Positions 10,301 through 22,899 of a stretch of DNA of 64,000 nt are shown one piece after another; positions within the stretch are counted from its first letter, which is position 1; every line of letters begins with the position of its first letter. The notes below the pieces were generated by a model that was not told the DNA's origin, searched no databases, and saw only the letters and a program-made list of their open reading frames with translations. Made by a program: the position numbers and the translations under genes. This DNA comes from Aquatica leii (taxonomy: Eukaryota > Arthropoda > Insecta > Coleoptera > Lampyridae): contig CM069435.1 in NCBI GenBank assembly GCA_035610365.1, positions 8,024,001 through 8,088,000 on the forward strand, read 5' to 3'.

Positions 10301-13300
10301 GTATAAATGTTTAAACGGCAATTGCGGCCTTACTAGGACAGGTAGATGGGTGCAGTTTTTTGAATAGCAAGATAATTATCGTTTATAAACGTTTTGTAAT
10401 AAAATTTGATAAAAAAGCCTTATAAACCAAAAAAAAGTGATTCTAATACAAACTTTTTGAAAAAAAAATTTTGGCAAATGTTTAAACGGCAATTACGGCC
10501 TAACTAGGACAGGTAAAAAGGTGCAATTTTTTTAATAGCAAGATGTTGATCTTTTCTAAACGTTTTGTAAAAAATTTGTTAAAAAAACCTTATAAACTAT
10601 GAAAAAATACTTTTAATGCAAACTTTTTGATAAATGTTTTTCACAAATTTTGTAAAATGTAATAAACGGCAATTGCGGCCTTACTAGGACAGCTAGATGG
10701 GTGCAGTTTTTTGAATAGTAAGATAATGATCTTTTCTAAACGTTTTGTAAAAAAATTTGATAAAAAAAGCCGTATAAACCATAAAAAAAAGTGATTTTTA
10801 TTGCATATTATTTAAGGAAAATTTTGTATAAATCTTTAAACGGCAACTGCGGCCTTACTAGGACAGGTAGATGGGTGCAGTTTTTTTAAATAGAGAGACA
10901 ATGATCTTTTATAAACGTTTTGTAATAATATTTGATAAAAAAACCTTATAAACAAAAAAAAAGTGATTTTAATACAAACTTTTTGAAAAAAAAATTTTGT
11001 CAAATGTTTAAACGGCAATTACGGCCTAACTAGGACAGGTAAAAAGGTGCAATTTTTTTTAATAGCAAGATATTGATCTTTTCTAAACGTTTTGTAAAAA
11101 ATTTGTTAAAAAAACCTTATAAACTATGATAAAATACTTTTAATGCAAACTTTTTGATAAATGTTTTTCACAAATTTTGTAAAATGTAATAAACGGCAAT
11201 TGCGGCCTTACTAGGACAGCTAGATGGGTGCAGTTTTTTGAATAGCAAGATAATGATCTTTTCTAAACGTTTTGTAAAAAATTTGTTAAAAAAACCTTAT
11301 AAACTATGAAAAAATACTTTTGATGCAAACTTTTTGATAAATGTTTTTCACAAATTTTGTAAAATGTAATAAACGGCAATTGCGCCCTTACTAAGACAGC
11401 TAGATGGGTGCAGTTTTTTGAATAGTAAGATAATGATCTTTTCTAAACGTTTTGTATAAAAATTTGATAAAAAAAGCCTTATAAACCATAAAAAAAAGTG
11501 ATTTTTATTGCAAATTATTTAAGGAAAATTTTGTATAAATCTTTAAACGGCAAGTGCGGCCTTACTAGGACAGGCAGATGGGTGCAGTTTTTTTAAATAG
11601 AGAGACAATGATCTTTTATAAACGTTTTGTAATAATATTTGATAAAAAAGCCTTATAAACAAAAAAAAAGTGATTTTAATACATACTTTTTGAAAAAAAA
11701 ATTTTGTCAAATGTTTAAACGGCAATTACGGCCTAACTAAGACAGGTAAAAAGGTGCAATTTTTTTTAATAGCAAGATATTGATCTTTTCTAAACGTTTT
11801 GTAAAAAATTTGTTAAAAAAACCTTATAAACCATGAAAAAATACTTTTAATGCAAACTTTTTAATAAATGTTTTTCACAAATTTTATAAAATGTAATAAA
11901 CGGCAATTGCGGCCTTACTAGGACAGCTAGATGGGTGCAGTTTTTTGAATAGCAAGATAATGATCTTTTCTAAACGTTTTGTAAAAAATTTGTTAAAAAA
12001 ACCTTATAAACTATGAAAAAATACTTTTAATGCAAACTTTTTGATAAATGTTTTTCACAAATTTTGTAAAATGTAATAAACGGCAACAGCGGCCTTACTA
12101 GGGCAGGTAGATGGGTGCAGTTTTTTGAATAGCAAGATAATGATTTTTTATATACGTTTTGTAATAAAATTTGATAAAAAAGACTTATAAACCAAAAAAA
12201 AAGTGATTTTAATGCAAATTATTTAAGGAAAGTTTTGTATAAATGTTTAAACGGCAACAGCGGCCTTACTAGGGCAGGTAGATGGGTGCAGTTTTTTTAA
12301 ATAGAGAGACAATGATCTTTTATAAACGTTTTGTAATAATATTTGATAAAAAAGCCTTATAAACAAAAAAAAAGTGATTTTAATACATACTTTTTGAAAA
12401 AAAAATTTTGTCAAATGTTTAAACGGCAATTACGGCCTAACTAAGACAGGTAAAAAGGTGCAATTTTTTTTAATAGCAAGATATTGATCTTTTCTAAACG
12501 TTTTGTAAAAAATTTGTTAAAAAAACCTTATAAACCATGAAAAAATACTTTTAATGCAAACTTTTTAATAAATGTTTTTCACAAATTTTATAAAATGTAA
12601 TAAACGGCAATTGCGGCCTTACTAGGACAGCTAGATGGGTGCAGTTTTTTGAATAGCAAGATAATGATCTTTTCTAAACGTTTTGTAAAAAATTTGTTAA
12701 AAAAACCTTATAAACTATGAAAAAATACTTTTAATGCAAACTTTTTGATAAATGTTTTTCACAAATTTTGTAAAATGTAATAAACGGCAACAGCGGCCTT
12801 ACTAGGGCAGGTAGATGGGTGCAGTTTTTTGAATAGCAAGATAATGATTTTTTATATACGTTTTGTAATAAAATTTGATAAAAAAGACTTATAAACCAAA
12901 AAAAAAGTGATTTTAATGCAAATTATTTAAGGAAAGTTTTGTATAAATGTTTAAACGGCAACTGCGGCCTTACTAGGACAGGTAGATGGGTGCAGTTTTT
13001 TGAACAGCAAGATAATGATCTTTTATAAAAGTTTTGTAATAAAATTTGATAAAAAAGACTTATAAACCAAAAAAAAGTGATTTTAATGCAAATTATTTAA
13101 GGAAAGTTTTGTATAAATGTTTAAACGGCAACTGCGGCCTTACTAGGACAGGTAGATGGGTGCAGTTTTTTGAATAGCAAGATAATGATCTTTTATAAAA
13201 GTTTTGTAATAAAATTTGATAAAAAGACTTATAAACCAAAAAAGTGATTTTAATGCAAATTATTTAAGGAAAGTTTTGTATAAATGTTTAAACGGCAACT

Positions 13301-15434
13301 GCGGCCTTACTAGGACAGGTAGATGGGTGCAGTTTTTTGAATAGCAAGATAATGATCTTTTATAAAAGTTTTGTAATAAAATTTGATAAAAAAGACTTAT
13401 AAACCAAAAAAAAGTGATTTTAATGCAAATTATTTAAGGAAAGTTTTGTATAAATGTTTAAACGGCAACTGCGGCCTTACTAGGACAGGTAGATGGGTGC
13501 AGTTTTTTGAATAGCAAGATAATGATCTTTTATAAAAGTTTTGTAATAAAATTTGATAAAAAAGACTTATAAACCAAAAAAAAGTGATTTTAATGCAAAT
13601 TATTTAAGGAAAGTTTTGTATAAATGTTTAAACGGCAACTGCGGCCTTACTAGGACAGGTAGATGGGTGCAGTTTTTCGAATAGCAAGATAATGATCTTT
13701 TATAAAAGTTTTGTAATAAAATTTGATAAAAAGACTTATAAACCAAAAAAGTGATTTTAATGCAAATTATTTAAGGAAAGTTTTGTATAAATGTTTAAAC
13801 GGCAACTGCGGCCTTACTAGGACAGGTAGATGGGTGCAGTTTTTTGAATAGCAAGATAATGATCTTTTATAAAAGTTTTGTAATAAAATTTGATAAAAAG
13901 ACTTATAAACCAAAAAAGTGATTTTAATGCAAATTATTTAAGGAAAGTTTTGTATAAATGTTTAAACGGCAACTGCGGCCTTACTAGGACAGGTAGATGG
14001 GTGCAGTTTTTTGAATAGCAAGATAATGATCTTTTATAAAAGTTTTGTAATAAAATTTGATAAAAAAGACTTATAAACCAAAAAAAAGTGATTTTAATGC
14101 AAATTATTTAAGGAAAGTTTTGTATAAATGTTTAAACGGCAACTGCGGCCTTACTAGGACAGGTAGATGGGTGCAGTTTTTTGAATAGCAAGATAATGAT
14201 CTTTTATAAAAGTTTTGTAATAAAATTTGATAAAAAGACTTATAAACCAAAAAAGTGATTTTAATGCAAATTATTTAAGGAAAGTTTTGTATAAATGTTT
14301 AAACGGCAACTGCGGCCTTACTAGGACAGGTAGATGGGTGCAGTTTTTGAATAGCAAGATAATGATCTTTTATAAAAGTTTTGTAATAAAATTTGATAAA
14401 AAGACTTATAAACCAAAAAAAGTGATTTTAATGCAAATTATTTAAGGAAAGTTTTGTATAAATGTTTAAACGGCAACTGCGGCCTTACTAGGACAGGTAG
14501 ATGGGTGCAGTTTTTTGAATAGCAAGATAATGATCTTTTATAAAAGTTTTGTAATAAAATTTGATAAAAAAGACTTATAAACCAAAAAAAGTGATTTTAA
14601 TGCAAATTATTTAAGGAAAGTTTTGTATAAATGTTTAAACGGCAACTGCGGCCTTACTAGGACAGGTAGATGGGTGCAGTTTTTTGAATAGCAAGATAAT
14701 GATCTTTTATAAAAGTTTTGTAATAAAATTTGATAAAAAAGACTTATAAACCAAAAAAAAGTGATTTTAATGCAAATTATTTAAGGAAAGTTTTGTATAA
14801 ATGTTTAAACGGCAACTGCGGCCTTACTAGGACAGGTAGATGGGTGCAGTTTTTGAATAGCAAGATAATGATCTTTTATAAAAGTTTTGTAATAAAATTT
14901 GATAAAAAAGACTTATAAACCAAAAAAAAGTGATTTTAATGCAAATTATTTAAGGAAAGTTTTGTATAAATGTTTAAACGGCAACTGCGGCCTTACTAGG
15001 ACAGGTAGATGGGTGCAGTTTTTTGAATAGTAAGATAATGATCTTTTATAAAAGTTTTGTATAAAAATTTGATAAAAAAAGCCTTATAAACCATAAAAAA
15101 AAGTGATTTTAATGCAAATTATTTAAGGAAAGTTTTGTATAAATCTTTAAACGGCAACTGCGGCCTTACTAGGGCAGGTAGATGGGTGCAGTTTTTCGAA
15201 TAGCAAGATAATGATCTTTTATAAACGTTTTGTAATAAAATTTGATAAAAAAGACTTATAAACCAAAAAAAAAGTGATTTTAATACAAACTTTTTGAAAA
15301 AAAAATTTTGGCAAATGTTTAAATGGCAATTACGGCCTAACTAGGACAGGTAAAAAGGTGCAGTTTTTTTTAAATAGCAAGATATTGATTTTTTCTAAAC
15401 GTTTTGTAAGAAAATTTGATAAATAAAGCCTTAT
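7331..15434 (+). repeat. satellite array A, monomers of about 167-182 bp
   Basis: About 45 tandem monomers share a core of ACGGCAATTGCGGCCTTACT and then GATGGGTGCAGTTTTTTGAATAGCAAG. Spacing is exactly 180 bp for copies at 7861, 8041 and 8221, and 170 bp for copies at 13291, 13461 and 13631. At least three monomer types alternate: one with 'ttttcacaaattttgtaaaatg', one with 'aaattatttaaggaaa', and one with 'ctaactaggacaggtaaaaagg'. Between about 10.8 and 12.95 kb they form a higher-order unit of 704-707 bp. From about 12.94 to 15.2 kb the array is almost uniform. Short open frames in it are by-products of the repeat and are not genes. Confidence 0.95.
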
Positions 15435-17146
15435 ATGTTGAAAGTAAAACTCTTATTCTTGAAATAAGTTACTTAAAAAAACTGTTAGAACATAAACAAT
15501 TACTTATTGATAATGAAAAAACCACGATCTGGTCCCTACAAGAACAGTTTAAATTGTTAAATAAGGTAAATGTAAATAAACAAACTTATGCGACATCTGT
15601 GAGTAAAACTCCAAAAACTACTAAAAATATTTCAAATGCAATAATAACAAATCCTGCTGTAATCAATACGTCCTTGCCGAATTCAATAAATACCGATAAA
15701 AGTTTATCAACAACTGACAATGTGAACTCTATCACAATAATAAACAAACCCGACAATAAATCTGCCGTAACAGATGCAAAACCTACTGCTACTGTAGATA
15801 GTGTTTTAAATAATTTGAATACGTTTTTAGAAAGTAATAATGTTCAAGAAGAACCTTTTACTGAAGTTGTCTACAAGAAACGGAAGCCGCGCACCTCAAA
15901 TCCTACCATTATAGGCGAACTTGAATTAAATTGCGAAACTTCGTTAAAAGCTGCACCAAAAGTGGCCTTTTTACACGTTTATAGACTTCATCCTGATACT
16001 AAAGCTGATGATTTGATCAAGTTTTTGAAGCTTACCTTTTCAGAAGCTGTCTGTGAACAATTAAGATCTGCTAAACCGGAATCTTATTCGTCTTTCAAGG
16101 TTACAATTGATAACAGAAATTTAAAGAAAGCGATGAACCCAGCATCTTGGCCCAAAGGGACTTGTATAAACCGTTTTTTTTCACAAAAGGAATACCCCAT
16201 TAACTGTAAAGTAGCTGGACCTATCCTCAATAAGCGAACAACCAATTTTTATCAACAATTAAAAGAAGATGAGAATTACTTTAGCATCTTCCACTTAAAC
16301 ATTCAAAGTCTAAATAATAAACTGGATGAATTAGAAAGTTTCCTCAGTGATAAAAATTTCAACGTTGTGTGTTTATCTGAACATTGGTTTTGTGATTCGG
16401 AACTATTAAGGGATTTGACAATTGGCTCTTGGAGTACAGTTTCCTTTTTCTGCAGATCTCGAACTATTCACGGAGGAGTTGTCATTATTAAAAGAAATAG
16501 TGCACAAGCGTTATTTTTGGACAACGTAAATAACCTGTCCATCGAATTGCATTGTGAAATCTGCGCAGTTTTATATGATGATAATATTGTAATAATAACT
16601 GTGTACCGATCACCTCAGGGTGACTTTAAAATTTTTATAGATAACATGCAATTAATTCTTGAGAAAATTAATCGTAATAAGTGTGTTTTAATTACCGGTG
16701 ATTTCAACGTTCACTTTAATTCTGAAGATAAGAAGTCGCGAATTTTGTGTGACTTACTAATTTCATACGGATTTAAAACTACCGTTCTATCCCCTACACG
16801 TGGTGATAGGTGCTTAGACAATATTTTTATAAACTTTTCCGACTACACTGTTGATACGATTGAAAGTGGATTATCAGATCATTTGGGTCAATCTTTAACT
16901 TTAAATTATCGGACTTCAATAGCTAAAGACAAATATATTATATATAAACTGCGTCCAATCACATCAAGAGGGTTAAACATCTTTTATAATATGTTAAACA
17001 ATTGTGACTGGTTATTTTTAAAAGATGATAGTATCAATGTAAACCAAAAATTTTCTATATTTTTTGATAATATCCATAAAGCATTTCTGAGATCTTTTCC
17101 AGAAATGAAAATTGTATCAAGAAAACATGATTGTGGAGTGCAATAG
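15416..17146 (+). CDS. LINE ORF1 domain joined to APE-type endonuclease
   Basis: This 576-codon open frame begins in satellite sequence (the first few codons), so the true element start is about 15435. Residues 10-50 look like a coiled coil. Residues about 150-275 match the ORF1 nucleic-acid-binding region of insect CR1/Jockey elements (AFLHVYRLHPDTKADDL, then SSFKVTIDNRNLKKAMNPASWPKG). Residues about 285-510 are an apurinic-endonuclease fold: FSIFHLNIQSL, then VVCLSEHW, VITVYRSPQGDF, LITGDFNVHF and a 'SDHLGQSL' end carrying the catalytic Asp-His. These enzymes nick target DNA for target-primed reverse transcription. ORF1 and endonuclease being in one frame may reflect an internal deletion. 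A TAG ends the frame before the RT. Confidence 0.75.
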   Translation: MINKALYVESKTLILEISYLKKLLEHKQLLIDNEKTTIWSLQEQFKLLNKVNVNKQTYATSVSKTPKTTKNISNAIITNPAVINTSLPNSINTDKSLSTTDNVNSITIINKPDNKSAVTDAKPTATVDSVLNNLNTFLESNNVQEEPFTEVVYKKRKPRTSNPTIIGELELNCETSLKAAPKVAFLHVYRLHPDTKADDLIKFLKLTFSEAVCEQLRSAKPESYSSFKVTIDNRNLKKAMNPASWPKGTCINRFFSQKEYPINCKVAGPILNKRTTNFYQQLKEDENYFSIFHLNIQSLNNKLDELESFLSDKNFNVVCLSEHWFCDSELLRDLTIGSWSTVSFFCRSRTIHGGVVIIKRNSAQALFLDNVNNLSIELHCEICAVLYDDNIVIITVYRSPQGDFKIFIDNMQLILEKINRNKCVLITGDFNVHFNSEDKKSRILCDLLISYGFKTTVLSPTRGDRCLDNIFINFSDYTVDTIESGLSDHLGQSLTLNYRTSIAKDKYIIYKLRPITSRGLNIFYNMLNNCDWLFLKDDSINVNQKFSIFFDNIHKAFLRSFPEMKIVSRKHDCGVQ

Positions 17147-19080
17147 TTCAACGCACATCTAAAACAATTAAGAGACAATCTACATTTTGTTAATAGTTTA
17201 TACCGTACTTACGGAACTGATAAATTATATAGACATTATAAAAATCTGAAATTCTCCTATAAATCAGAAATAAAAATAGCTAAAATAAAAGCGAATGACA
17301 ACTTCATAAATAATGCTGGTAACCCAGTTAAGGCGATGTGGAGTATCATAAATTCAAATCGGCATGTAAAAAAGAGTAACTCTATCTCTACCTTGTCTGC
17401 CAATTACTTTAATATATATTTTAGCAATATCAATTAACGAACGATACTTCATATTCCAATAAGATTCCATTACACTACAACTCAAATTTATCTACTACTG
17501 ATATTTTTCGATTTAATTGTGTATCTCACAATGAAGTTGCGAATGCTATTCGGTCGCTAAAAAATAGTAACGCTAAGGACATTTACGGTATGAGTACCAA
17601 GCTAATTAAACGTAGCATGTGCATTCTTATCAACCCACTCACCTCTATAATCAATAATATAATTGCAACAGGAATCTATCCTGATTTGTTTAAATTAGCG
17701 CTCATACTTCCGCTTCACAAAAAAGGCAGTCAAAACGAGTTAAATAATTATCGACCTATATCTCTACTACCCGTTCTATCCAAGGTACTAGAAAAAATAC
17801 TTAGTTTACGAATAAGTAATTATTTTGAAATTAAAAAAATTCATCTTTTGGTACTAAAACTTTACAATGTTTTGAGAGTGGAATGCATTCGATAGCCACC
17901 TTCATCGATCTATCCAAAGCCTCCGATTGTGTACCGCACAACATTTTGGTTATGAAGTTGAAACAATTCTACAATTTTGATTATGTCAGCGCTTCACTTA
18001 TTAATTCCTACCTAGAGAATCGATTCCAATGTGTTCTCTTCAACAATCAAATATCTGAATATCGACCGATAAAACAAGGAGTGCCGCAGGGATCCATATA
18101 CTTGGACCACTACTTTTCTTGCTGAAGGATGAAGTCGAATGCATACTTTATGCGGACGATGCTACTCTGTTCTGTAAAGATGAAAATGTAATTGTCGCCC
18201 TCCAAAACACCGAAAAAGCTATCAAGATAGTTAAAAACTGGTGCAATAGTAATAAACTACAATTGAACTGCAACAAGACTGAGACAATGCATCTGACATT
18301 AAAACGAACAGAATTAACCATCGGCAAAAATAATTTAAAGTTTCTGGGATGTAATTTAGATTCACGCTTAACTTTTAATAATCATTGTTCTATGTTGTCT
18401 CAAAAAATAAATAAATATATTTTTCTTCTGAGGTTTCTTTCCGATAGTACTACTGTAAGTACAGTAAAAAGTGCATATTTTTCTTTAATACATAGTGAAA
18501 TATCCTACGCTATCACAGTCTGGGGTCACTCGTCACATTGGAGGGAGGTATTTAAGATACAACGGAGAGCAGTTCGTGTTATTGCAGGACTTGGATATAA
18601 AGAAGACTGCAAAGCTGCGTTTATAAATCATAAGTTTTTAACGTTGCCCAGTATTTTTATTTTGGAGAGCTTGTGTAGCGCTAGAAATAGTGTTTCAAAT
18701 TTCACATGTCAATCCGACTATCATCATTACAATACAAGATGTAGCAATAACATTCGCAAAGATTATTTTAGATTAACAAAATCACAAAATGGACCTAAAT
18801 ACCAATCACAGCAACTCTTCAATAGTTTACCATCAGCTATAAGGCTATTACCGTTAAACGAATTTAAGAAAACAATCAAAACATTTTTACTTTCTAAAGC
18901 GCTTTATAATTATGACGAGTATTATCAATATTCTAATGATATTCTAAACTTTTGTAATAATTAAATTTATGAATCATTTCATTATGTATCATTTTTATAG
19001 TTATTTTTTTCTGACGAGTGTAAATACAATTTTGTATAATGAACACAAATAAATAAATAATAAACAATAAACAATAAACA
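15435..19080 (+). mobile_element. CR1/Jockey-like LINE inserted in the satellite
   Basis: Satellite sequence stops at 'gccttata' (15434) and resumes at 19081. In between is a non-LTR retrotransposon with an ORF1-like region, an APE endonuclease and a reverse transcriptase, in that order on the + strand. It ends with short tandem repeats (aataaataaataa, then taaacaa units) typical of CR1-group 3' tails. The reverse transcriptase is broken by several frameshifts, so the copy is dead. The satellite on the left flank is homogeneous and on the right flank is diverged. Confidence 0.85.
17147..18963 (+). pseudogene. LINE reverse transcriptase, frameshifted
   Basis: This continues the element above. 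RT blocks appear in successive frames. NNYRPISLLPVLSKVLEKIL lies at about 17740-17800. ATFIDLSKASDCVPHN (motif A, with the usual Phe-Asp replaced by Ser-Asp) lies at about 17895-17940. KQGVPQGSI (motif B) lies at about 18070-18100. LYADDATLF (motif C, catalytic YADD) lies at about 18149-18175. The C-terminal connection domain runs to 18963. There is an in-frame TAG at 17144, frame changes near 17440 and 17880, and a small deletion between motifs B and C near 18100-18125. The activity would be target-primed reverse transcription, but this copy is inactive. Confidence 0.8.
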
Positions 19081-21862
19081 ATGATTCTTTTCAAACGATT
19101 TGTAAAAAAAATTGACAAAAAAATTTTATAAATAAAAAAAAGTGCTTTTAATGCAATCTTTTTGAAAAAAAATTTTCAAAAATTTTGGCAAATGTTTAAA
19201 CGGCAATTGCGACCTAACTAGAACAGCCAGAAGTGTGCAATTTTTCTTAATTTGATAAGAAAACCTTCTAAACAATTATCAAATTATTTATAGAAAATTT
19301 TGTAAAATGTTTAAATGGCAACTGCGGCCTTACTAGGATAACTAGATGGGTGCAGTTTTTTAATAACAAGATAATGATCTTTTTTAAATGTTTTTTAAAA
19401 AAAATTGATAAAAAAGCTTTATGAACCACAAAAAAAAATGATTTCAATGCAAATTATTTAAAGAAAATTTTGTAAAATGTTTAAACGGCAATTGCGGCCT
19501 TACTAGGATAACTAGATGGGTGCATTTTTTTAATAACAAGATAATGATCTTTTTTAAATGTTTTTTAAAAAAAATTGATAAAAAAGCTTTATAAACCACA
19601 AAAAAAAATGATTTCAATGCAAATTATTTAAAGAAAATTTTGTAAAATGTTTAAATGGCAACTGCGGCCTTACTAGGATAACTAGATGGGTGCAGTTTTT
19701 TAATAACAAGATAATGATCTTTTTTAAATGTTTTTTTAAAAAAAATTGATAAAAAAGCTTTATGAACCACAAAAAAAATGATTTCAATGCAAATTATTTA
19801 AAGAAAATTTTGTAAAATGTTTAAATGGCAACTGCGGCCTTACTAGGATAACTAGATGGGTGCAGTTTTTTAATAACAAGATAATGATCTTTTTTAAATG
19901 TTTTTAAAAAAAAAATTGATAAAAAAGCTTTATGAACCACAAAAAAAAATGATTTCAATGCAAATTATTTAAAGAAAATTTTGTAAAATGTTTAAACGGC
20001 AATTGCGGCCTTACTAGGACAGCTAGATGGGTGCAGTTTTTTGAATAGCAAGATAATGATCTTTTCTAAACGTTTTCTAAAAAAATTGATAAGAAGTCTT
20101 ATAAACCATAAAAAAAGTGATTTTAATGCAAACTTTTTGAAAAAAAAATTATAAAATGTTTAAACGGCAATTGCGACCTAACTAGGACAGCTAGAAGGGT
20201 GCAGTTTTTTTTAATTAGCAAGATAATAATTTTTTCTAAACGTTCTGTAAATAAAAATTGATAAAAAACTTTGTAAATTATAAGCAATTTTTTTAAAGAA
20301 ATATTTGTAAAATGTTTAAACGGCAATTGCGATCTAACTAGGACGGCGAGAAATGTGCAGTTTTTTTTAAATTTTGATAAAAAAACTTTCAAAACCATAA
20401 AAAGATTTTAATGCAAATTATTTATAGAAAATTTTGTAAAATGTTTAAACGGCAACTGCGGCCTTACTAGGATAGCTAGATGGGTGCAGTTTTTTAATAA
20501 CAAGATAATGATCTTTTTTAAATGTTTTAAAAAAAAAATTGATAAAAAAGCTTTATGAACCACAAAAAAAAATGATTTCAATGCAAATTATTTAAAGAAA
20601 ATTTTGTAAAATGTTTAAACGGCAATTGCGGCCTTACTAGGACAGCTAGATGGGTGCAGTTTTTTGAATAGCAAGATAATGATCTTTTCTAAACGTTTTC
20701 TAAAAAAATTGATAAGAAGTCTTATAAACCATAAAAAAAGTGATTTTAATGCAAACTTTTTGAAAAAAAAATTATAAAATGTTTAAACGGCAATTGCGAC
20801 CTAACTAGGACAGCTAGAAGGGTGCAGTTTTTTTTAATTAGCAAGATAATAATTTTTTCTAAACGTTCTGTAAATAAAAATTGATAAAAAACTTTGTAAA
20901 TTATAAGCAATTTTTTTAAAGAAATATTTGTAAAATGTTTAAACGGCAATTGCGATCTAACTAGGACGGCGAGAAATGTGCAGTTTTTTTTAAATTTTGA
21001 TAAAAAAACTTTCAAAACCATAAAAAGATTTTAATGCAAATTATTTATAGAAAATTTTGTAAAATGTTTAAACGGCAACTGCGGCCTTACTAGGATAGCT
21101 AGATGGGTGCAGTTTTTTAAATAGCAAGATAATGATCTTTTCTAAAAGTGTTGTAAAAAAAATTGATAAAAAAACTTTATAAACCACAAAAAAAATTTAA
21201 TTCAAATTATTTAAAGAAAATTTTGTAAAATGTTTAAACGGCAATTGCAACCTTACTAAAACAGCTAAAAGAGTGCAGTTTTTTGAATAGCAAGATAATA
21301 ATATTTTCTAAACGTTTTGTAAAGAAAAATTGAGAAAAAACTTTGTAAATTATAAAAAAAGTGATTTTTATGCAAAGTTTTTACCGAAAATTTTGTCAAA
21401 TGTTTAAACAGCAACTGGGACCTAACTAGGACAGCCGGAAGTGTGCATTTTTTTTTAATTTGATAAGAAAACTTTCTAAACGATAAAAAAAAGATTTTAA
21501 TGCAAATTATTTATAAAAAATTTTGTGAAATGTTTAAACGGCAATTGCAGCCTTACTAAGACAGCTAGAAGAGTGCAGTTTTTTGCATAGCAAGCTAATG
21601 ATCTTTTCTAAATGTTTTGTAAAAAGAATTGATAAGAAAGCTTTATGAACCACAAAAAAAATAATTTTATTGCAAATTATTAAAAGAAAATTTTGTAAAA
21701 TGTTTAAGCGGCAATTGCTGCCTAACTAGGACAGCTAGAAAAGTGCAATTCTTTTTAATAGCAAGATCTTTTTTAAACGATCTGTAAAAAAAATTGATAA
21801 AAAACTTTATAAACCATAAAAAAGTGCTTTTAATGCAATCTTTTTGAAAAAAAATTTTAGAA
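19081..21862 (+). repeat. satellite array B (diverged monomers)
   Basis: It has the same orientation and consensus as array A, with more substitutions and indels. Monomers are about 160-172 bp between 19.3 and 20.0 kb. A block is duplicated at 623-bp spacing: 20123-20398 and 20746-21021 are the same sequence, and the similarity extends on both sides to about 19.98-20.49 and 20.61-21.11 kb. Towards the right end the copies degrade. Confidence 0.9.
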
Positions 21863-21904
21863 AAATAAAATATCTCGGAGTAATATTGGATGAATGAAAA
21901 TATG

Positions 21905-22713
21905 ATACTCTAATAATATTAGGAGATCTGAATGCGCAAGTAGGAAAAGAAGATCACATAAAAACTGTAGCTGGAAAACACACAATACACGAAAAAACTA
22001 ACGATAATGGAAACAGAATCTGTAATCTAGCAGCAGCAATGAATTTATACTTAGCAAGTACTAAATTTCCCCACCCAACCAAACATAAAATCACATGGAA
22101 CCACCCAAATCATGTAACAAAAAGTCAAATTGACCATGTCTTGATAACAAAAAAAAGATTAAAAAACATAGAAGATGTTAGATCGTACAGAGGAGCTACT
22201 GCAGACACAGATCATGTTCTAGTAATTGCAACTATAAAAGAAAAGAAAAGTGTAGCACAAGACAACGTTAAAAACAAGATGAAGAGCAGATGGAACACAG
22301 AAAAAATTAAAGATGTAAAGATACAGCAAGAACTACAAAAAGGTATAACACAAAAACTCCAACAAAAAAGAGATGATGAGCTTAAAAAAGGCAAAAATGG
22401 AATAGAAGAGGAATGGTATAACATAAAAACAAGTATTTTATTGACAGCGGAAGAATGGATAGGTGAAAAAAAAATGGATAAGAGTAAAGAATGGTACGAT
22501 CAAGAATGTGAAGAAGCATGCAAAACAAAAAATGAAAAATGGATAAAATGGCTGCAAACAAAAACAGAAGAAGACAAACAATTATATAAAGAAGCAAACG
22601 CAATAGCAAGAAACAGATGCACAAGAAAGAAAAGGGAATGGAACCAAAATAAGATAACAAAATACAAGAAGAGTATAGAAACAGAAATAGAAAATTGTTT
22701 TATCAAAGAATAA
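21905..22713 (+). pseudogene. RTE endonuclease C-terminal half and linker
   Basis: The frame reads IILGDLNAQVGKED (the GDLNAQVG motif of RTE-clade endonucleases), then an 'ITWNHPNHVTKSQIDHVLI' block and a terminal TADTDHVLV motif with the catalytic Asp-His. It then runs into a Lys/Glu-rich linker (EWYDQECEEACKTKNEKW and following), the usual spacer before the RT. The N-terminal half of the nuclease is lost to 5' truncation. The frame stays open to 22713. Confidence 0.75.
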
Positions 22714-22899
22714 AGTAAGAAAAAAAATTATAAAATAAAACCAAGAGGTTTCACAGATGAAAAAGACGACACAAAATATACATAAGCTGAAATACAACAA
22801 ATATGGAGAAACTAGTTTAAAAAGCTATTCAGTGGCGAAACACAGACAAATATAAATACACCAATAAATATAACAGTAGGCTTAAAAACCAACTCTAGA

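Noticed and set aside
9079..12429. Repeated 60-aa open frames on the - strand (MPFKHLTKFFFQ...)
   Set aside because: They are the complementary reading of satellite monomers, recur with the repeat period and change with each indel. There is no evidence of a gene.
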